From positions 254,286-276,785 of the forward strand of contig KV908506.1 in the NCBI GenBank assembly GCA_002005505.1: DNA of 22,500 bases, read 5' to 3'. Position numbers and translations under genes: made by a program. This stretch comes from Botryococcus braunii (taxonomy: Eukaryota; Chlorophyta; Trebouxiophyceae). Under the pieces are notes generated by a model that was not told the DNA's origin, did not search any database, and saw only the letters and a program-made list of their open reading frames with translations. Shown in pieces: positions 1 to 22,500 of this stretch (the stretch's first letter is position 1; the number at the start of each line of letters is the position of its first letter).

Positions 1-22363
<22,363 letters not shown>

Positions 22364-22500
22364 GTGATGCCCGCTTGTATGGCTGCTGGTGGCCCAGAAG
22401 CACTTGTTCGTTGTCGGTCTTGCCCGGAATGACAAGACCTCGCATTAAGGCAGGGGTCCCTTAATTTGGTATCTAGCATCAATGCAGCTATTACAAGTCC

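Overview
The window is one stretch of a nuclear eukaryotic chromosome. Almost all of it is the interior of a single large, intron-rich, plus-strand gene for an axonemal dynein heavy chain. Hand splicing gives 37 exons (about 6.3 kb, roughly 2,100 residues) and 36 complete introns. The gene enters from the left edge already inside the tail and leaves at the right edge after the AAA2 region. The start codon, promoter, AAA3-AAA6, stalk, microtubule-binding domain and stop codon all lie outside. The translated exons agree best with the DNAH10 family, the 1-alpha heavy chain of the two-headed inner-arm dynein I1/f (Chlamydomonas DHC1). That comparison was made from memory of the family, not by a search.

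Layout: exons 1-17 (1-11498) encode the N-terminal tail. Exons 18-25 (11705-16228) encode the linker, including the conserved WMVVQRKWMYLESIF motif and the VHARDIV segment. Exons 26-31 (16709-19884) encode AAA1, with P-loop GPAGTGKT, Walker B CFDE and sensor-region MNPGYAGR. Exons 32-35 (19998-21358) encode AAA2, with P-loop GQTGGGKS and a Walker B whose usual acidic pair reads GD. Exons 36-37 (21593-22363) carry the chain towards AAA3. No second gene, RNA gene, mobile-element gene or CRISPR array could be supported.

The introns hold most of the odd structure. There are very long CA/GT arrays, often with alternating CG cores, a CT/C tract, a GA tract and several homopolymers. Intron 26, which separates the AAA1 P-loop exon from its Walker B exon, contains a perfect 98-bp spacer-less palindrome. 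Splice sites are unusual: 34 of 36 exons begin with G after AG, two or three introns start with GC, and two acceptors are followed at once by a donor-like GTAAGT or GTATGT. At one join (intron 1) the best canonical splice does not keep frame.

The organism must build motile cilia or flagella at some stage, has many introns of about 110-810 bases, and has fairly balanced base composition without CpG depletion in its repeats. AG|G acceptors together with some GC donors recall dinoflagellates and other alveolates, but most donors here are GT. An alga of another lineage is equally possible, so no taxon is claimed. I see no new multi-gene system. The interest lies in the splicing features and the repeat structures inside this gene.
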